Source of the DNA: Firmicutes bacterium UBA5389
GTDB taxonomy: Bacteria; Bacillota; DTU025
Direction of reading: 5' to 3'
Length of the DNA stretch: 22,007 nt
Assembly (NCBI GenBank): GCA_002409965.1
Contig: DHON01000073.1
Location: 1 to 22,007 of the forward strand
The notes below the pieces were generated by a model. The model searched no databases. It saw only the letters and a list, made by a program, of their open reading frames with translations, and was not told the DNA's origin. Positions 6,501-14,471 of the stretch are shown here, one piece after another (position 1 is the stretch's first letter; the number at the start of each line of letters is the position of its first letter). Position numbers and translations under genes: made by a program.

Positions 6501-7250
6501 TTATCTCATCGTCCTTGTCACGGGCTTGGCCTCCACTCGGACATCGATGTAATCCACCGGCACTCCTCGTTCCCTGACTGAGGCCAAGATCGAATCGAGA
6601 AGACGCACGCGCTCCTCGATGTCCTCCGAGCCGCCCGCCAGCACGCGGATACCATCGGACGTCCTTATCACCACGTCTTGAGGGGAGGACACGTCCACCT
6701 CCGACAGGTTCGGTATCCTCTGCCTTACTAGAGCGGCCCCGACCGCTGCCCCGCAAACCACAGGCGCTTCAGGCTTGACGCGCTCGCCAACGGCCACGTA
6801 TGTGGGAACCACCCCGACAAGCAGAGGCACATCCGGGTCAGTAACCGCCTCTGACACAGCAATCGCAGAGCCGAACTCGTCGATATCGATGAAGTAGCCT
6901 CCATATGGCATGTACACCGCGGTGGTACGCTCCTCCAGACGTATCTGGAGCGTGTCGGGGATGACCCTCTCCACGCGGGCCTTGCGTATCCTGGGCGTGG
7001 CGGCGAGCCTCTGCTCAATTCGCTTCGTGGGGATGAGAAACACGTTGGCCTTTTCCGGGATATCCGCGATCAGCAGTACCTCGTACTCTGAGAGGTAGTT
7101 GGCGCCGCTCACGCGCACCTGCCTGATCTCAAAGTACGGAGAATGCAAGAAGGCGACGATACACAGAACGACGAAAAGGAACGCGATAGCGGGAAACGCC
7201 ATCATCCACTGGCGCTCCGGCGTCTCAGATGTATCAGAATGGTCAGGCAC
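6501..7250 (-). CDS. ftsQ: FtsQ/DivIB, divisome POTRA-domain membrane protein
   Basis: Bitopic membrane protein of the FtsQ-FtsL-(FtsB/DivIC) complex, which activates septal peptidoglycan synthesis. A short cytoplasmic tail (about 15 residues) is followed by one transmembrane helix (AFPAIAFLFVVLCIVAFL, about residues 18-35). Then comes the POTRA domain starting FEIRQVRVSGANYLSEYEV and the FtsQ/DivIB domain with RIRKARVERVIPDTLQIRLEER. The C-terminal part is moderately conserved, as usual. The GTG at 7250 is chosen over a GTG three codons upstream because GGAGGT lies 7 nt before it and abuts the upstream one. It sits between murA and ftsA. I call it ftsQ from the domain order and position; divIB is the Bacillus name. 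Confidence 0.92.
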   Translation of the reverse strand: MPDHSDTSETPERQWMMAFPAIAFLFVVLCIVAFLHSPYFEIRQVRVSGANYLSEYEVLLIADIPEKANVFLIPTKRIEQRLAATPRIRKARVERVIPDTLQIRLEERTTAVYMPYGGYFIDIDEFGSAIAVSEAVTDPDVPLLVGVVPTYVAVGERVKPEAPVVCGAAVGAALVRQRIPNLSEVDVSSPQDVVIRTSDGIRVLAGGSEDIEERVRLLDSILASVRERGVPVDYIDVRVEAKPVTRTMR

Positions 7251-7310
7251 AGCTTGCACCTCCGCCCGGCGCGACCAGCCTGACCCATTATACCATGCCT
7301 GAAGGGGATT

Positions 7311-8636
7311 TCACGAGCCACCGGACGCCGCCAACACCGATGCCGATGCCGATCCCGGTGCAGACGCAGATGCGGTCGGGGCGCCCGAAGTGTAGTCGAT
7401 GCGGGCCCCGCACGACGCCAGTCTTTCCCGGAGACCGTCATAGCCTCGTGTGATGTGCTCCACACCGTCGACAATGGTCTCGCCGCGAGCCATGAGCCCC
7501 GCAATTATCAGGGCAGCCCCTGCGCGTAGGTCGGGGGCTACGACCCGTGCGCCCGTCAACTCCCCCGCTCCGCGGATTATGGCGGTCCTGCCGTCCACTG
7601 AGATCTGAGCGCCCATGCGGCCGAGCTCGTCTGCGTAACGGAACCTGTTGCTAAAGATGTTCTCGGTGACGACGGACGTGCCCCGGCCCACTGTGAGCAT
7701 GGCGGCCATGGGCGCCTGCAGGTCGGTGGCGAATCCCGGATAGGGCATGCTCTTGACTGTGATCGGCGCCGGCCTATCGCCCATGGCAACCCTCACAGAA
7801 TCTTCCGAAGTTATCACGGCCGCGCCCGCCTCGGCCAGCTTGGACGCAAGCGCGTCCAGATGCTCCGGAACCACGTCGGTGACTGTTACATCGCCTCGGG
7901 TAGCAGCGGCGGCAATCATGTAGGTCCCAGCCTGTATTCTGTCGGGCATCACAGGGTAGGTAGTGGCGCCGAGCTGCGGCGCGCCGGTGATCCTGATTGT
8001 GTCAGTGCCGGCGCCCCGGATCTGCGCCCCCAGCCGCGTGAGGAAGTTCTGTTGGTCCACTATCTCAGGCTCGCGGGCCGCGTTGCGTATCACCGTGGTC
8101 CCAGCCGCCAGGCATGCCGCGGCCATTAGGTTCTCGGTCGCGCCTACACTCGGAAAGTCCAGATGTATCTCCGTCCCGACCAGGCGATCCGCGCGCCCGG
8201 TGATGTAGCCGTGCTCCTCAGAGAACTGAGCGCCCATTGCGGCAAGCCCTCTGAGATGCAGGTCTATGGGACGAGACCCTATAGGGCATCCGCCGGGATA
8301 CGGCATCTGCACTTCGCCGAATCTGGCGAGCAGCGGCCCCAGTACCTGCACTGAGGCACGCATGCACCTGACCAGCTGCTCAGGCAGGCGGGTGGATGCC
8401 ATGGAAGCCGGGTCGACCGACACGACCGAGCCCGACCGGCGCCGAACGCCCGCTCCTATCGCCCTGAGCAAGTCGCACATGGTATCGACATCGGTGATGG
8501 AAGGCACGTTGACGATAGTGCACTCGGAAGAGGCCATTATGCATAGGGCCAGCAGCTTAAGGCAGGAGTTCTTGGCGCCGGGCGCCGACACCCTCCCGCG
8601 AAGCTCTCGGCCTCCTTCTATCCTGAGCGACTCCAT
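7311..8636 (-). CDS. murA: MurA, UDP-N-acetylglucosamine 1-carboxyvinyltransferase
   Basis: First committed step of peptidoglycan synthesis: transfer of enolpyruvate from PEP to UDP-GlcNAc in the cytoplasm. The substrate-binding Lys-Asn pair is seen in GAKNSCLK. The active-site loop GGCPIGSRPIDLH (Cys about residue 117) carries the catalytic cysteine attacked by fosfomycin, so the enzyme is predicted to be sensitive. Other family blocks are SVGATENLMAAACLA, DRIQAGTYMIAAAAT and PYPGFATDLQAPMAAML. The 441-residue protein ends in an unusual Ala/Ser-rich tail (SGAPTASASAPGSASASVL) encoded by a hexanucleotide-like repeat; normal MurA proteins stop about 20 residues earlier. The ATG at 8636 follows a GAGGTG site by 6 nt. 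It replaces the GTG three codons upstream, which overlaps that site. Confidence 0.96.
   Translation of the reverse strand: MESLRIEGGRELRGRVSAPGAKNSCLKLLALCIMASSECTIVNVPSITDVDTMCDLLRAIGAGVRRRSGSVVSVDPASMASTRLPEQLVRCMRASVQVLGPLLARFGEVQMPYPGGCPIGSRPIDLHLRGLAAMGAQFSEEHGYITGRADRLVGTEIHLDFPSVGATENLMAAACLAAGTTVIRNAAREPEIVDQQNFLTRLGAQIRGAGTDTIRITGAPQLGATTYPVMPDRIQAGTYMIAAAATRGDVTVTDVVPEHLDALASKLAEAGAAVITSEDSVRVAMGDRPAPITVKSMPYPGFATDLQAPMAAMLTVGRGTSVVTENIFSNRFRYADELGRMGAQISVDGRTAIIRGAGELTGARVVAPDLRAGAALIIAGLMARGETIVDGVEHITRGYDGLRERLASCGARIDYTSGAPTASASAPGSASASVLAASGGS
7336..7377. repeat. Degenerate hexanucleotide repeat in the 3' end of murA
   Basis: On the plus strand the sequence runs as about seven imperfect 6-bp units of the form RCCGAT/GCAGAY (for example GCCGAT GCCGAT CCCGGT GCAGAC). 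It encodes alternating Ala/Ser residues in the MurA tail. Being in phase with the reading frame, changes in copy number would lengthen or shorten the tail without a frameshift. Confidence 0.5.
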
Positions 8637-8679
8637 TAGTTCCACCTCGAAGCCTTATTGGACGGACGCGGCGGCCAAC

Positions 8680-9597
8680 CTAGCCGCCTACTACCCGCAC
8701 CTCGGGCACCAGGTCTACGCCGAACTTCTCGTAGACGGTTCGCCGGATCACGCCCATCAGGATAAGCACATCGCGGGCGGTGGCGCCCCCTGCGTTGACG
8801 ATGAAATTGGCGTGAACCTGCGACACCTCGGCCCCTCCTACTCGAAGCCCCTTGAGCCCAGCCGCGTCTATGTATCTGCCGGCCCCCCGGCCCGATGGGT
8901 TCTGGAACACGCATCCCGCGCTGGGCAAGTGGAGAGGTTGCTTGACCTTTCTGTCTTTCATGTACTCCGCCATGCGGGCGCGGACACTCCCGGGATCTGC
9001 CGGACGCAGGGCGAGCAGTGCTTGGTACGCTATTGAATCGCCGTGCGAAAGCCGACTGGACCTCTGCGCGAACTGCATTTCTTCGCCTGTCTTCACCGAG
9101 AGGGCGCCGTCCAGACCGACCATTCTTACCTCCCGGGTCACATCCCCCACCGTGTGGCTGTATGCGCCCGCATTCATGGTCAGCGCGCCCCCCAGCGAGC
9201 CGGGTATCCCCACCGCCCACTCGAACCCCGAAAGCCCGTGGTCGGCACACTCTCTGGCCAGAGCGGGCAAGCTCACTCCCGTCCCCGCCCTGACGCACTC
9301 GCCTTCGAATGTGATGCCGTCAAGGCCCGGCCCCACTCTGACCACGATTCCCCGAATCCCCTCGTCCGCCACGAGCAGGTTAGTTCCGTTGCCCAGAACG
9401 AAAACGGGCAGGCTCTCGCTCCATGCCCACTGCAACACCCTCCGCAGGGCCTCCACATCGTGCGGCTCCACAAGCGCGTCAGCCGGTCCGCCGATCTGAA
9501 ACGACGTGTGCTTCTTCATCGGCTCGGATATCATGACCTTCCCGCCGTAAGCCTTCTCGAGACGCCTTGCCTGTTCGCCGCTGACCATGCTCGTCAT
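8680..9597 (-). CDS. murB: MurB, UDP-N-acetylenolpyruvoylglucosamine reductase (type II)
   Basis: FAD enzyme that uses NADPH to reduce the MurA product to UDP-MurNAc. The FAD-binding segments are VFVLGNGTNLLVADEGI and GFEWAVGIPGSLGGALTMNAGAY; the substrate arginine is in FAQRSSRL (about residue 179). In SAGCVFQNP (about residues 226-234) the residue aligned with the catalytic serine of Escherichia coli MurB (Ser229) is Cys. The conserved glutamate lies in LVPEVRVVG at the C-terminus. The absence of the extra type I domain and the length of 305 residues indicate type II, as is typical of Bacillota. The ATG at 9597 has a GGTGG 7 nt upstream. The gene starts 4 bp after the end of murC, so the two are probably translationally coupled. 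Confidence 0.96.
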   Translation of the reverse strand: MTSMVSGEQARRLEKAYGGKVMISEPMKKHTSFQIGGPADALVEPHDVEALRRVLQWAWSESLPVFVLGNGTNLLVADEGIRGIVVRVGPGLDGITFEGECVRAGTGVSLPALARECADHGLSGFEWAVGIPGSLGGALTMNAGAYSHTVGDVTREVRMVGLDGALSVKTGEEMQFAQRSSRLSHGDSIAYQALLALRPADPGSVRARMAEYMKDRKVKQPLHLPSAGCVFQNPSGRGAGRYIDAAGLKGLRVGGAEVSQVHANFIVNAGGATARDVLILMGVIRRTVYEKFGVDLVPEVRVVGG

Positions 9598-9601
9598 CGA
9601 G

Positions 9602-11014
9602 TTACCACCGCCCGTCTTCCGATGGCCCGGGTCGCGCCCCCGAGCGCAGTAGCTCTTCGGCGAAACGCCGCGATGTCCTGTATATGTCGCCCGCGCCCAT
9701 CGTGACGATGGTATCGCCGGGAATGACGGCGCCTCTTAGGAAACCCTCGAGAGCGTCCCGGTCGGGCAGGAAGACCACTGGCCTGCCTTCATATGCCTCG
9801 ATGCTCTGGGCCAGGTGTTGCCCGGTGATGCCGGGCATGGGCAATTCTCCGGTGCCCTCATAGTAGATTTCAGTTACTGCGATCACATCCGCGAGGCTGA
9901 ACGAACGGACGAATTCGTCGTGCAACAGCCTAGTTCTGGAGAAGCGTTGGGGCTGGAACACAGCCACCAATCTCCCGCTTGCCGCCTGCCGCAGCGCGGC
10001 CAGGGTCGCTCGTATCTCGGCAGGGTGATGCGCGTAATCGTCGATGAGCGTAACATCGGGCGTACGGGCCAACACCTGGCATCTGCGGTCCGCCCCAAAG
10101 AACCGCGCGAGTCCCGATCGCACCAGGTCGAAGTCGATACCGAGTTGGTCGCAGACGGCGATCGCGGCCATGGCATTACTCATGTTATGCATCCCGGGCA
10201 CCGAAAGCTCAACCTGTCCCATGGGCCTTCCGCGGCGCGCGACCGTGAATCGCGAGCCCAGTCCCATCGAGCGCGGCTCTGACATGGTGTAGTCGGCCTC
10301 GACCGCCGTCCCGTACCGGACTACCGTCCGCTCCAGCCCAGACGCTGCGCGAGCTACATTGGGATCGTCAGCGCACAGCACGGCGATGCCCAGGGGCTTG
10401 ATCCTCTGAAGAAACTGCGTGAACGCGCTCACTATGGCCTCGAACGAGCCGTAATGGTCGCGGTGGTCGTCGTCGATGTTGGTGACTACGGCAACCTCCG
10501 GATCGAGATTGAGAAAGGACCGGTAGGCTTCGTCTGCCTCTGCCACCATGAACTCGCCGCTCCCCGCCTTTCCGCCGCTTGCAACCCACGGCAGTCCGGC
10601 CCCCACCGCTACGGTGGGGTCGAGCCCAGCCTCCTCCATGATCTGCGCTATCATGGCGCTAGTGGTTGTCTTGCCGTGTGTACCCGTAACCGCTATCCCG
10701 CGGCGGGGCCTCATGATCTCGCCAAGGAGCTCAGCCCTGGTGATTACGCGTATCCCCAGCGAGCGCGCGGCGGCAAGCTCCGGATCGTCGGCTGGCACCG
10801 CCGCCGACACCACAACCGAGGTCGCGCCCCGGACCACAGAAGGATCGTGGCCCTGATAAACTCGAGCGCCCAGGGCCGCAAGGTCTGCGAGATGTGGGGA
10901 AAAACGTATGTCCGAACCCGACACGCGCCAGCCCAGACCGGACATGATCTGCGCAAGGGGACTCATCCCGCTGCCGCCGATTCCTATGAAGTGTATGCGT
11001 TCGTCTTGTTCCAT
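9602..11014 (-). CDS. murC: MurC, UDP-N-acetylmuramate--L-alanine ligase
   Basis: ATP-dependent ligase that adds L-Ala to UDP-MurNAc. The N-terminal Rossmann-like domain begins IHFIGIGGSGMSPLA, the MurC-specific glycine-rich loop. The central ATP-binding motif is VTGTHGKTTT (about residues 109-118), followed by EADEAYRSFLNL and VTNIDDDHRDHYGS. The C-terminal domain carries LIDDYAHHPAEI and AVFQPQRFSRTR, which separate MurC from MurD, E and F. The ATG at 11014 follows GAGGTG by 6 nt; the GTG at 11023 lies within that ribosome-binding site and is rejected. At 470 residues it is normal length. It lies 113 bp after murG, in a gap with a possible sporulation-type -10, and just before murB. Confidence 0.97.
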   Translation of the reverse strand: MEQDERIHFIGIGGSGMSPLAQIMSGLGWRVSGSDIRFSPHLADLAALGARVYQGHDPSVVRGATSVVVSAAVPADDPELAAARSLGIRVITRAELLGEIMRPRRGIAVTGTHGKTTTSAMIAQIMEEAGLDPTVAVGAGLPWVASGGKAGSGEFMVAEADEAYRSFLNLDPEVAVVTNIDDDHRDHYGSFEAIVSAFTQFLQRIKPLGIAVLCADDPNVARAASGLERTVVRYGTAVEADYTMSEPRSMGLGSRFTVARRGRPMGQVELSVPGMHNMSNAMAAIAVCDQLGIDFDLVRSGLARFFGADRRCQVLARTPDVTLIDDYAHHPAEIRATLAALRQAASGRLVAVFQPQRFSRTRLLHDEFVRSFSLADVIAVTEIYYEGTGELPMPGITGQHLAQSIEAYEGRPVVFLPDRDALEGFLRGAVIPGDTIVTMGAGDIYRTSRRFAEELLRSGARPGPSEDGRW

Positions 11015-11055
11015 GGACTGCACCTCTTCTGCCGCTTGCGCGCCCCCGACGACTC

Positions 11056-11064
11056 TATCGTATG
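11056..11064 (-). promoter_or_regulatory. Candidate mother-cell-type -10 element upstream of murC
   Basis: Minus-strand CATACGATA fits the SigK -10 (CATAnnnTA) exactly and the SigE -10 with one change. TACGAT is also a 5/6 match to the vegetative -10. It lies 41 nt before the murC start in the largest internal gap of the mur block. No matching -35 was found for any of the three sigma factors, so this is a weak call. Confidence 0.25.
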
Positions 11065-11127
11065 CCCAAAGGCCTATCCGGGAGCATGTCCTGTGCCTTT
11101 TGGCCCGCTTGCCCAGCGTGCTGCGGG

Positions 11128-12315
11128 CTACTGGGCGGCGCGCCTCATGATCCGCTCCACGCAGTCGGCCGCCCGCCGGCCTGCATCGGGTATGCCCGCC
11201 GAACGCGAAGCGGCGCCCATCGCTCGGCGGGCGCCGGGGTCCGAAATGAGGGATCCGATAATGCCTGCCAGCGCCGCTGGTTCCAGTTCTCGATCCAACA
11301 CCACGCGCGCCGCCCCCCGCGATTCCATCGCCCGCGCGTTCCTCTCTTGCACGTTGTCGGGGACGTTCGGGTGCGGGACCAGCACTGCGGGCACTCCCCG
11401 GACAGCCAGTTCCGCAAGGGTTATCGCGCCGGATCGAGCCAGCGCCAAGTCAGCACAGGCGAGGGCCTGCGGCATATTGTAAATGTATGGCATGATGATA
11501 ATGTCCCCCCGCCCTGCCCTGGCTATTCCGTCTGAGGAAATAGCTGTAGGTACTCCCGCATCGCGCGCGAGGGCGACCGATTCTTCGAATTTGTCTTTGC
11601 CCGTTGCCAGCACGAACTGGGCGTTGCCCAGAGTCAGAAGCGCCGGCAGGGCGCCAATGAACGCCCGGTTGATGCTGTCCGAGCCCTGGCTGCCTCCGAA
11701 CGCCAGCACTACCGGCCTGGATCCGTCGAGGCCGAATGCTCGAAGCCCTTCCTCACGTGTGGCAGTCAACAACTCTGGGCGGACTGGATTGCCAGTGAGC
11801 ACGGCCGTCGCGGGGCGTTTGAGATACTTGCGCGACTCTTCCCAGCTGATAGCGACGATGGAAGCGCGCCCCGACAGCATCCTATTGGCGGCGCCGGGCA
11901 CCACGTTCTGCTCGTGTATGAGCACCGGCACACCCAGCATAGACGCGGCCAGCATGGCCGGGCCCGATGCATACCCGCCGGTGCCTATAGCCGCATCCGG
12001 GGAAAATCGCGCCACTATGGACAGCGACTGCGCCACGCCCCAGCCTGCACGGGCAGCGGTAACCAGTGTGTCCAGCGACAATCTGCGCTCAAAGCCCGAT
12101 ACGGCGATGGCCTTGAACGCAAAGCCCTCTCTGGGGATGAGTTCGCCTTCGAGGCCGCGCCGACCTCCGATGAACAGCATCTGGGCCCCAGGATATCGCG
12201 ACAGAAGTTCCCGGGCGATTGAGAGCGCGGGATAGATGTGTCCGCCGGTGCCGCCTCCGGCCAGCAAAAACCGCTTGCGTCCGCCGACTGCATCGCCGGC
12301 TTTCGGATCCTTCAC
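11128..12315 (-). CDS. murG: MurG, undecaprenyl-PP-MurNAc-pentapeptide GlcNAc transferase
   Basis: Membrane-associated GT28 glycosyltransferase that converts lipid I to lipid II on the cytoplasmic face. The N-terminal Rossmann domain has the glycine loop LLAGGGTGGHIYPALSIA, then IGTGGYASGPAMLAA and HEQNVVPGAANR. The linker carries TGNPVR. The C-terminal UDP-GlcNAc-binding domain has AFGGSQGSDSIN, ARSGAITLAELAVRGVPAVLVPHP and DNVQERNARAM. The GTG at 12315 is preferred because GGGAG lies 9 nt upstream. The ATG at 12348 overlaps ftsW and has no Shine-Dalgarno, and the TTG at 12324 abuts the GGGAG. The resulting protein has 395 residues; the usual length is about 360-380. It follows ftsW by 16 bp. 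Confidence 0.96.
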   Translation of the reverse strand: MKDPKAGDAVGGRKRFLLAGGGTGGHIYPALSIARELLSRYPGAQMLFIGGRRGLEGELIPREGFAFKAIAVSGFERRLSLDTLVTAARAGWGVAQSLSIVARFSPDAAIGTGGYASGPAMLAASMLGVPVLIHEQNVVPGAANRMLSGRASIVAISWEESRKYLKRPATAVLTGNPVRPELLTATREEGLRAFGLDGSRPVVLAFGGSQGSDSINRAFIGALPALLTLGNAQFVLATGKDKFEESVALARDAGVPTAISSDGIARAGRGDIIIMPYIYNMPQALACADLALARSGAITLAELAVRGVPAVLVPHPNVPDNVQERNARAMESRGAARVVLDRELEPAALAGIIGSLISDPGARRAMGAASRSAGIPDAGRRAADCVERIMRRAAQ

Positions 12316-12331
12316 TTGATGCAACTCCCGC

Positions 12332-13435
12332 CTATCTCTGTCCTGCATGACGCGTCACGTTGAGCAGTATGCCCACGCCCGCCAGCATAGGCACGAGGGA
12401 AGACCCCCCCGAGCTTATCAGGGGCAACGTGATGCCGGTAATGGGCATTGAGCCGGTGACAACTGCGATGTTCATCGTCGCCTGCAGAGCCACCATTATG
12501 GTGATGCCCGATGCAAGCAGCGATCCGAAGGCATCGGGGGCATTGAGCGAGGCTCTGAACCCACGCCACGCGAATAACCCGTAGAGGAACACAACGGTGG
12601 CCGCGCCCAAGAAGCCCAGCTCCTCGCCGATGATGGCGAATATGAAGTCCGTGTGCTGCTCAGGCAGGTAGTAGAACTTCTGCCTCGACAGCCCGAGCCC
12701 CGTCCCGACAAGCCCGCCTGAGCCCAGCGCCAGGAGGGACTGGATAATGTGGAAACCCGAGTCGAGCGGATCGTCCCAGGGGTCCAGGAATGAAGTGAGG
12801 CGTCTGATCCGCACCGGGTCGTGTTTGGCATAAAGGTATACCGCCGGCACGGTCATTGCCGCCAGACCGAAGAGCCAGCCGAGGTCGGCGCCGGCGGTCA
12901 TCAGCATAAGCCACGCCACACCCGCCATGCCTATGGAGGTGCCCAGGTCGGGCTCGCGCAGAACCAGCAGCACACATGCGCCTACAAGCGCCAGAGGCAT
13001 GAATACCCCACGAACAGCGTTCTTGACCCGCCCAGGCGATGCCGACAGGTAGGCCGCCAGAAAGACGACCACTGACAGCTTAGCGAATTCCGATGGCTGC
13101 ACCCGCACCGGACCGACTCCCAGCCATCGCCGGGAACCAGATATCAGAACCCCAACGCCCGGCACGAGCACCAAGACCAGGGCGACTACGGACAGTATCA
13201 TCAGCGGGCCCGCGAGCTTGGCCCACACGTGGTAGTCGATGTTCATGCAGATGACCAGGGCTGCGAGGCCGATGACGGCCCACATCGACTGGCGTTTCAG
13301 GTAGTAGTACGGGTCGCCCAGCTCGTGGTAGGCCATGACTGAACTCGCGCTGAACACCATCACTATGCCGATGCTGAGCAGCGCAAGCACGGCGATGAAT
13401 ATCATCAGGTCAGGAAGGCCCCTGTGCTCACTCAT
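12332..13435 (-). CDS. ftsW: FtsW/SpoVE, SEDS-family septal peptidoglycan polymerase
   Basis: Multi-pass SEDS glycosyltransferase that polymerises lipid II together with a class B PBP. At 367 residues with about ten predicted membrane helices, it shows GSRRWLGVGPVRVQPSEFAKLSVVVFLAAYLS, LREPDLGTS, the extracellular loop TSFLDPWDDPLDSGFHIIQSLLALGSGG, LPEQHTDFIFAIIGEELGF and GITLPLISSGGSS, all characteristic of FtsW/SpoVE/RodA. Its place between mraY and murG and beside a SpoVD-like PBP fits either vegetative FtsW or sporulation SpoVE; sequence alone does not separate them. The ATG at 13435 is the only plausible start. Its Shine-Dalgarno lies far upstream behind a small hairpin (13444-13459). 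murD would normally precede this gene but is missing. Confidence 0.94.
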   Translation of the reverse strand: MSEHRGLPDLMIFIAVLALLSIGIVMVFSASSVMAYHELGDPYYYLKRQSMWAVIGLAALVICMNIDYHVWAKLAGPLMILSVVALVLVLVPGVGVLISGSRRWLGVGPVRVQPSEFAKLSVVVFLAAYLSASPGRVKNAVRGVFMPLALVGACVLLVLREPDLGTSIGMAGVAWLMLMTAGADLGWLFGLAAMTVPAVYLYAKHDPVRIRRLTSFLDPWDDPLDSGFHIIQSLLALGSGGLVGTGLGLSRQKFYYLPEQHTDFIFAIIGEELGFLGAATVVFLYGLFAWRGFRASLNAPDAFGSLLASGITIMVALQATMNIAVVTGSMPITGITLPLISSGGSSLVPMLAGVGILLNVTRHAGQR

Positions 13436-13443
13436 GCTGTGCC

Positions 13444-13470
13444 CGCCGGCGAGCCGGCGTCCCTCCTTTC
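13444..13470 (-). promoter_or_regulatory. Displaced ftsW ribosome-binding site bridged by a hairpin
   Basis: On the minus strand a near-perfect Shine-Dalgarno, GAAAGGAGGG (13461-13470), ends 25 nt before the ftsW ATG, too far for normal initiation, and no other start codon lies in range. Between them, positions 13444-13459 form a 6-bp G/C stem with a CTCG tetraloop. Looping out this 16-nt hairpin leaves an effective spacing of 9 nt. A weaker GGCGGG within the hairpin's 3' flank could act alone. Confidence 0.5.
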
Positions 13471-13496
13471 AACTCAACATCCCTACGCAGCTCGGT

Positions 13497-14468
13497 CTAC
13501 AGTCCTGCGCATCCCAGCGCGGCAAAGAACGCGGCGGCAATCCAGAACCGAACAACGATTTTGGGCTCTGCCACTCCCGCGAGCTCAAAATGGTGATGAA
13601 GCGGCGCCATCCGAAACACCCGCCTGCGGGTGAGCCGAAACGAGATCACCTGGACCACCACAGATAGAGTCTCGGCCACGAACACGCCTCCGATCATGAC
13701 CAAGAGCAGCTCTGTTCTTGTCATTACCGCCATGGATGCCAGAGCTGCGCCCAGCGCCAGCGACCCGGTATCGCCCATGATCACTGCCGCCGGATGGGCG
13801 TTCCACCATACGAAACCGAGGCACGCCCCGCCCAGGGCGCCCGCGAACACGCCCACTGCCGGCAGGTTGAGCCGGGACGCGATAGCTACGTAGGCAAAGG
13901 CTGCAATGGCTACAGTTCCGCCGGCCAGACCGTCCAGACCATCGGTGAGGTTCACCGCGTTGGTCGTCGACACCAGCACCAGCGCCACGAAGGGTATGTA
14001 CCATACCCCAAGGTCAATCTGAACACCTCGGGCAAAGGGGATCGCAATAGCCGACCCCACCCCGGGCGTGACGTAGCCATAGGCGCCCAAAAGCAGCCCC
14101 AGCATCAACTGGAGCAGCAGTTTCTGCCGAGCCCGAAGACCGAGCGGTCGGTGGGCGACGACGGAGATGTAGTCGTCCACCATTCCGATCAGGCCGCATC
14201 CGGTGCTGACAAAGAGTGCCCATGCCAGTTCGCGCGAAGGCGACCCAGCTGCGGCTAGGCTCCCAGCTAATGTGGCTATGAGCATGATGACGCCGCCCAT
14301 AGTAGGGGTTCCCATCTTCTTCAGATGCAACGCGGGCCCATCGTCTCTGACCACTTGCCCCACCTTCAGGCGGGTTAGGGAACGTATGATGGGCGGCGCT
14401 GTAATCATGGCCGCCGCAAGAGCTATGGCAGATGCAATGAGAGATCGGACAACCACTGCAGACATCAT
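13497..14468 (-). CDS. mraY: MraY, phospho-MurNAc-pentapeptide transferase
   Basis: Integral membrane enzyme that makes lipid I from UDP-MurNAc-pentapeptide and undecaprenyl phosphate. About ten membrane helices are visible. Family motifs are KKMGTPTMGGVIML, the metal-binding LIGMVDDYISV, the active-site NAVNLTDGLDGLAGG, VWWNAHPAAVIMGDTGSLALG and the C-terminal FRMAPLHHHFELAG. The start is ATG at 14468 or the next codon, ATG at 14465; an AGGTG site lies 4 or 7 nt upstream respectively. The frame begins right at the murF stop, so the two are coupled. The 323 residues are normal. Unlike in most Bacillota, the next gene is ftsW, not murD. Confidence 0.97.
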   Translation of the reverse strand: MMSAVVVRSLIASAIALAAAMITAPPIIRSLTRLKVGQVVRDDGPALHLKKMGTPTMGGVIMLIATLAGSLAAAGSPSRELAWALFVSTGCGLIGMVDDYISVVAHRPLGLRARQKLLLQLMLGLLLGAYGYVTPGVGSAIAIPFARGVQIDLGVWYIPFVALVLVSTTNAVNLTDGLDGLAGGTVAIAAFAYVAIASRLNLPAVGVFAGALGGACLGFVWWNAHPAAVIMGDTGSLALGAALASMAVMTRTELLLVMIGGVFVAETLSVVVQVISFRLTRRRVFRMAPLHHHFELAGVAEPKIVVRFWIAAAFFAALGCAGL

Positions 14469-14471
14469 CAA

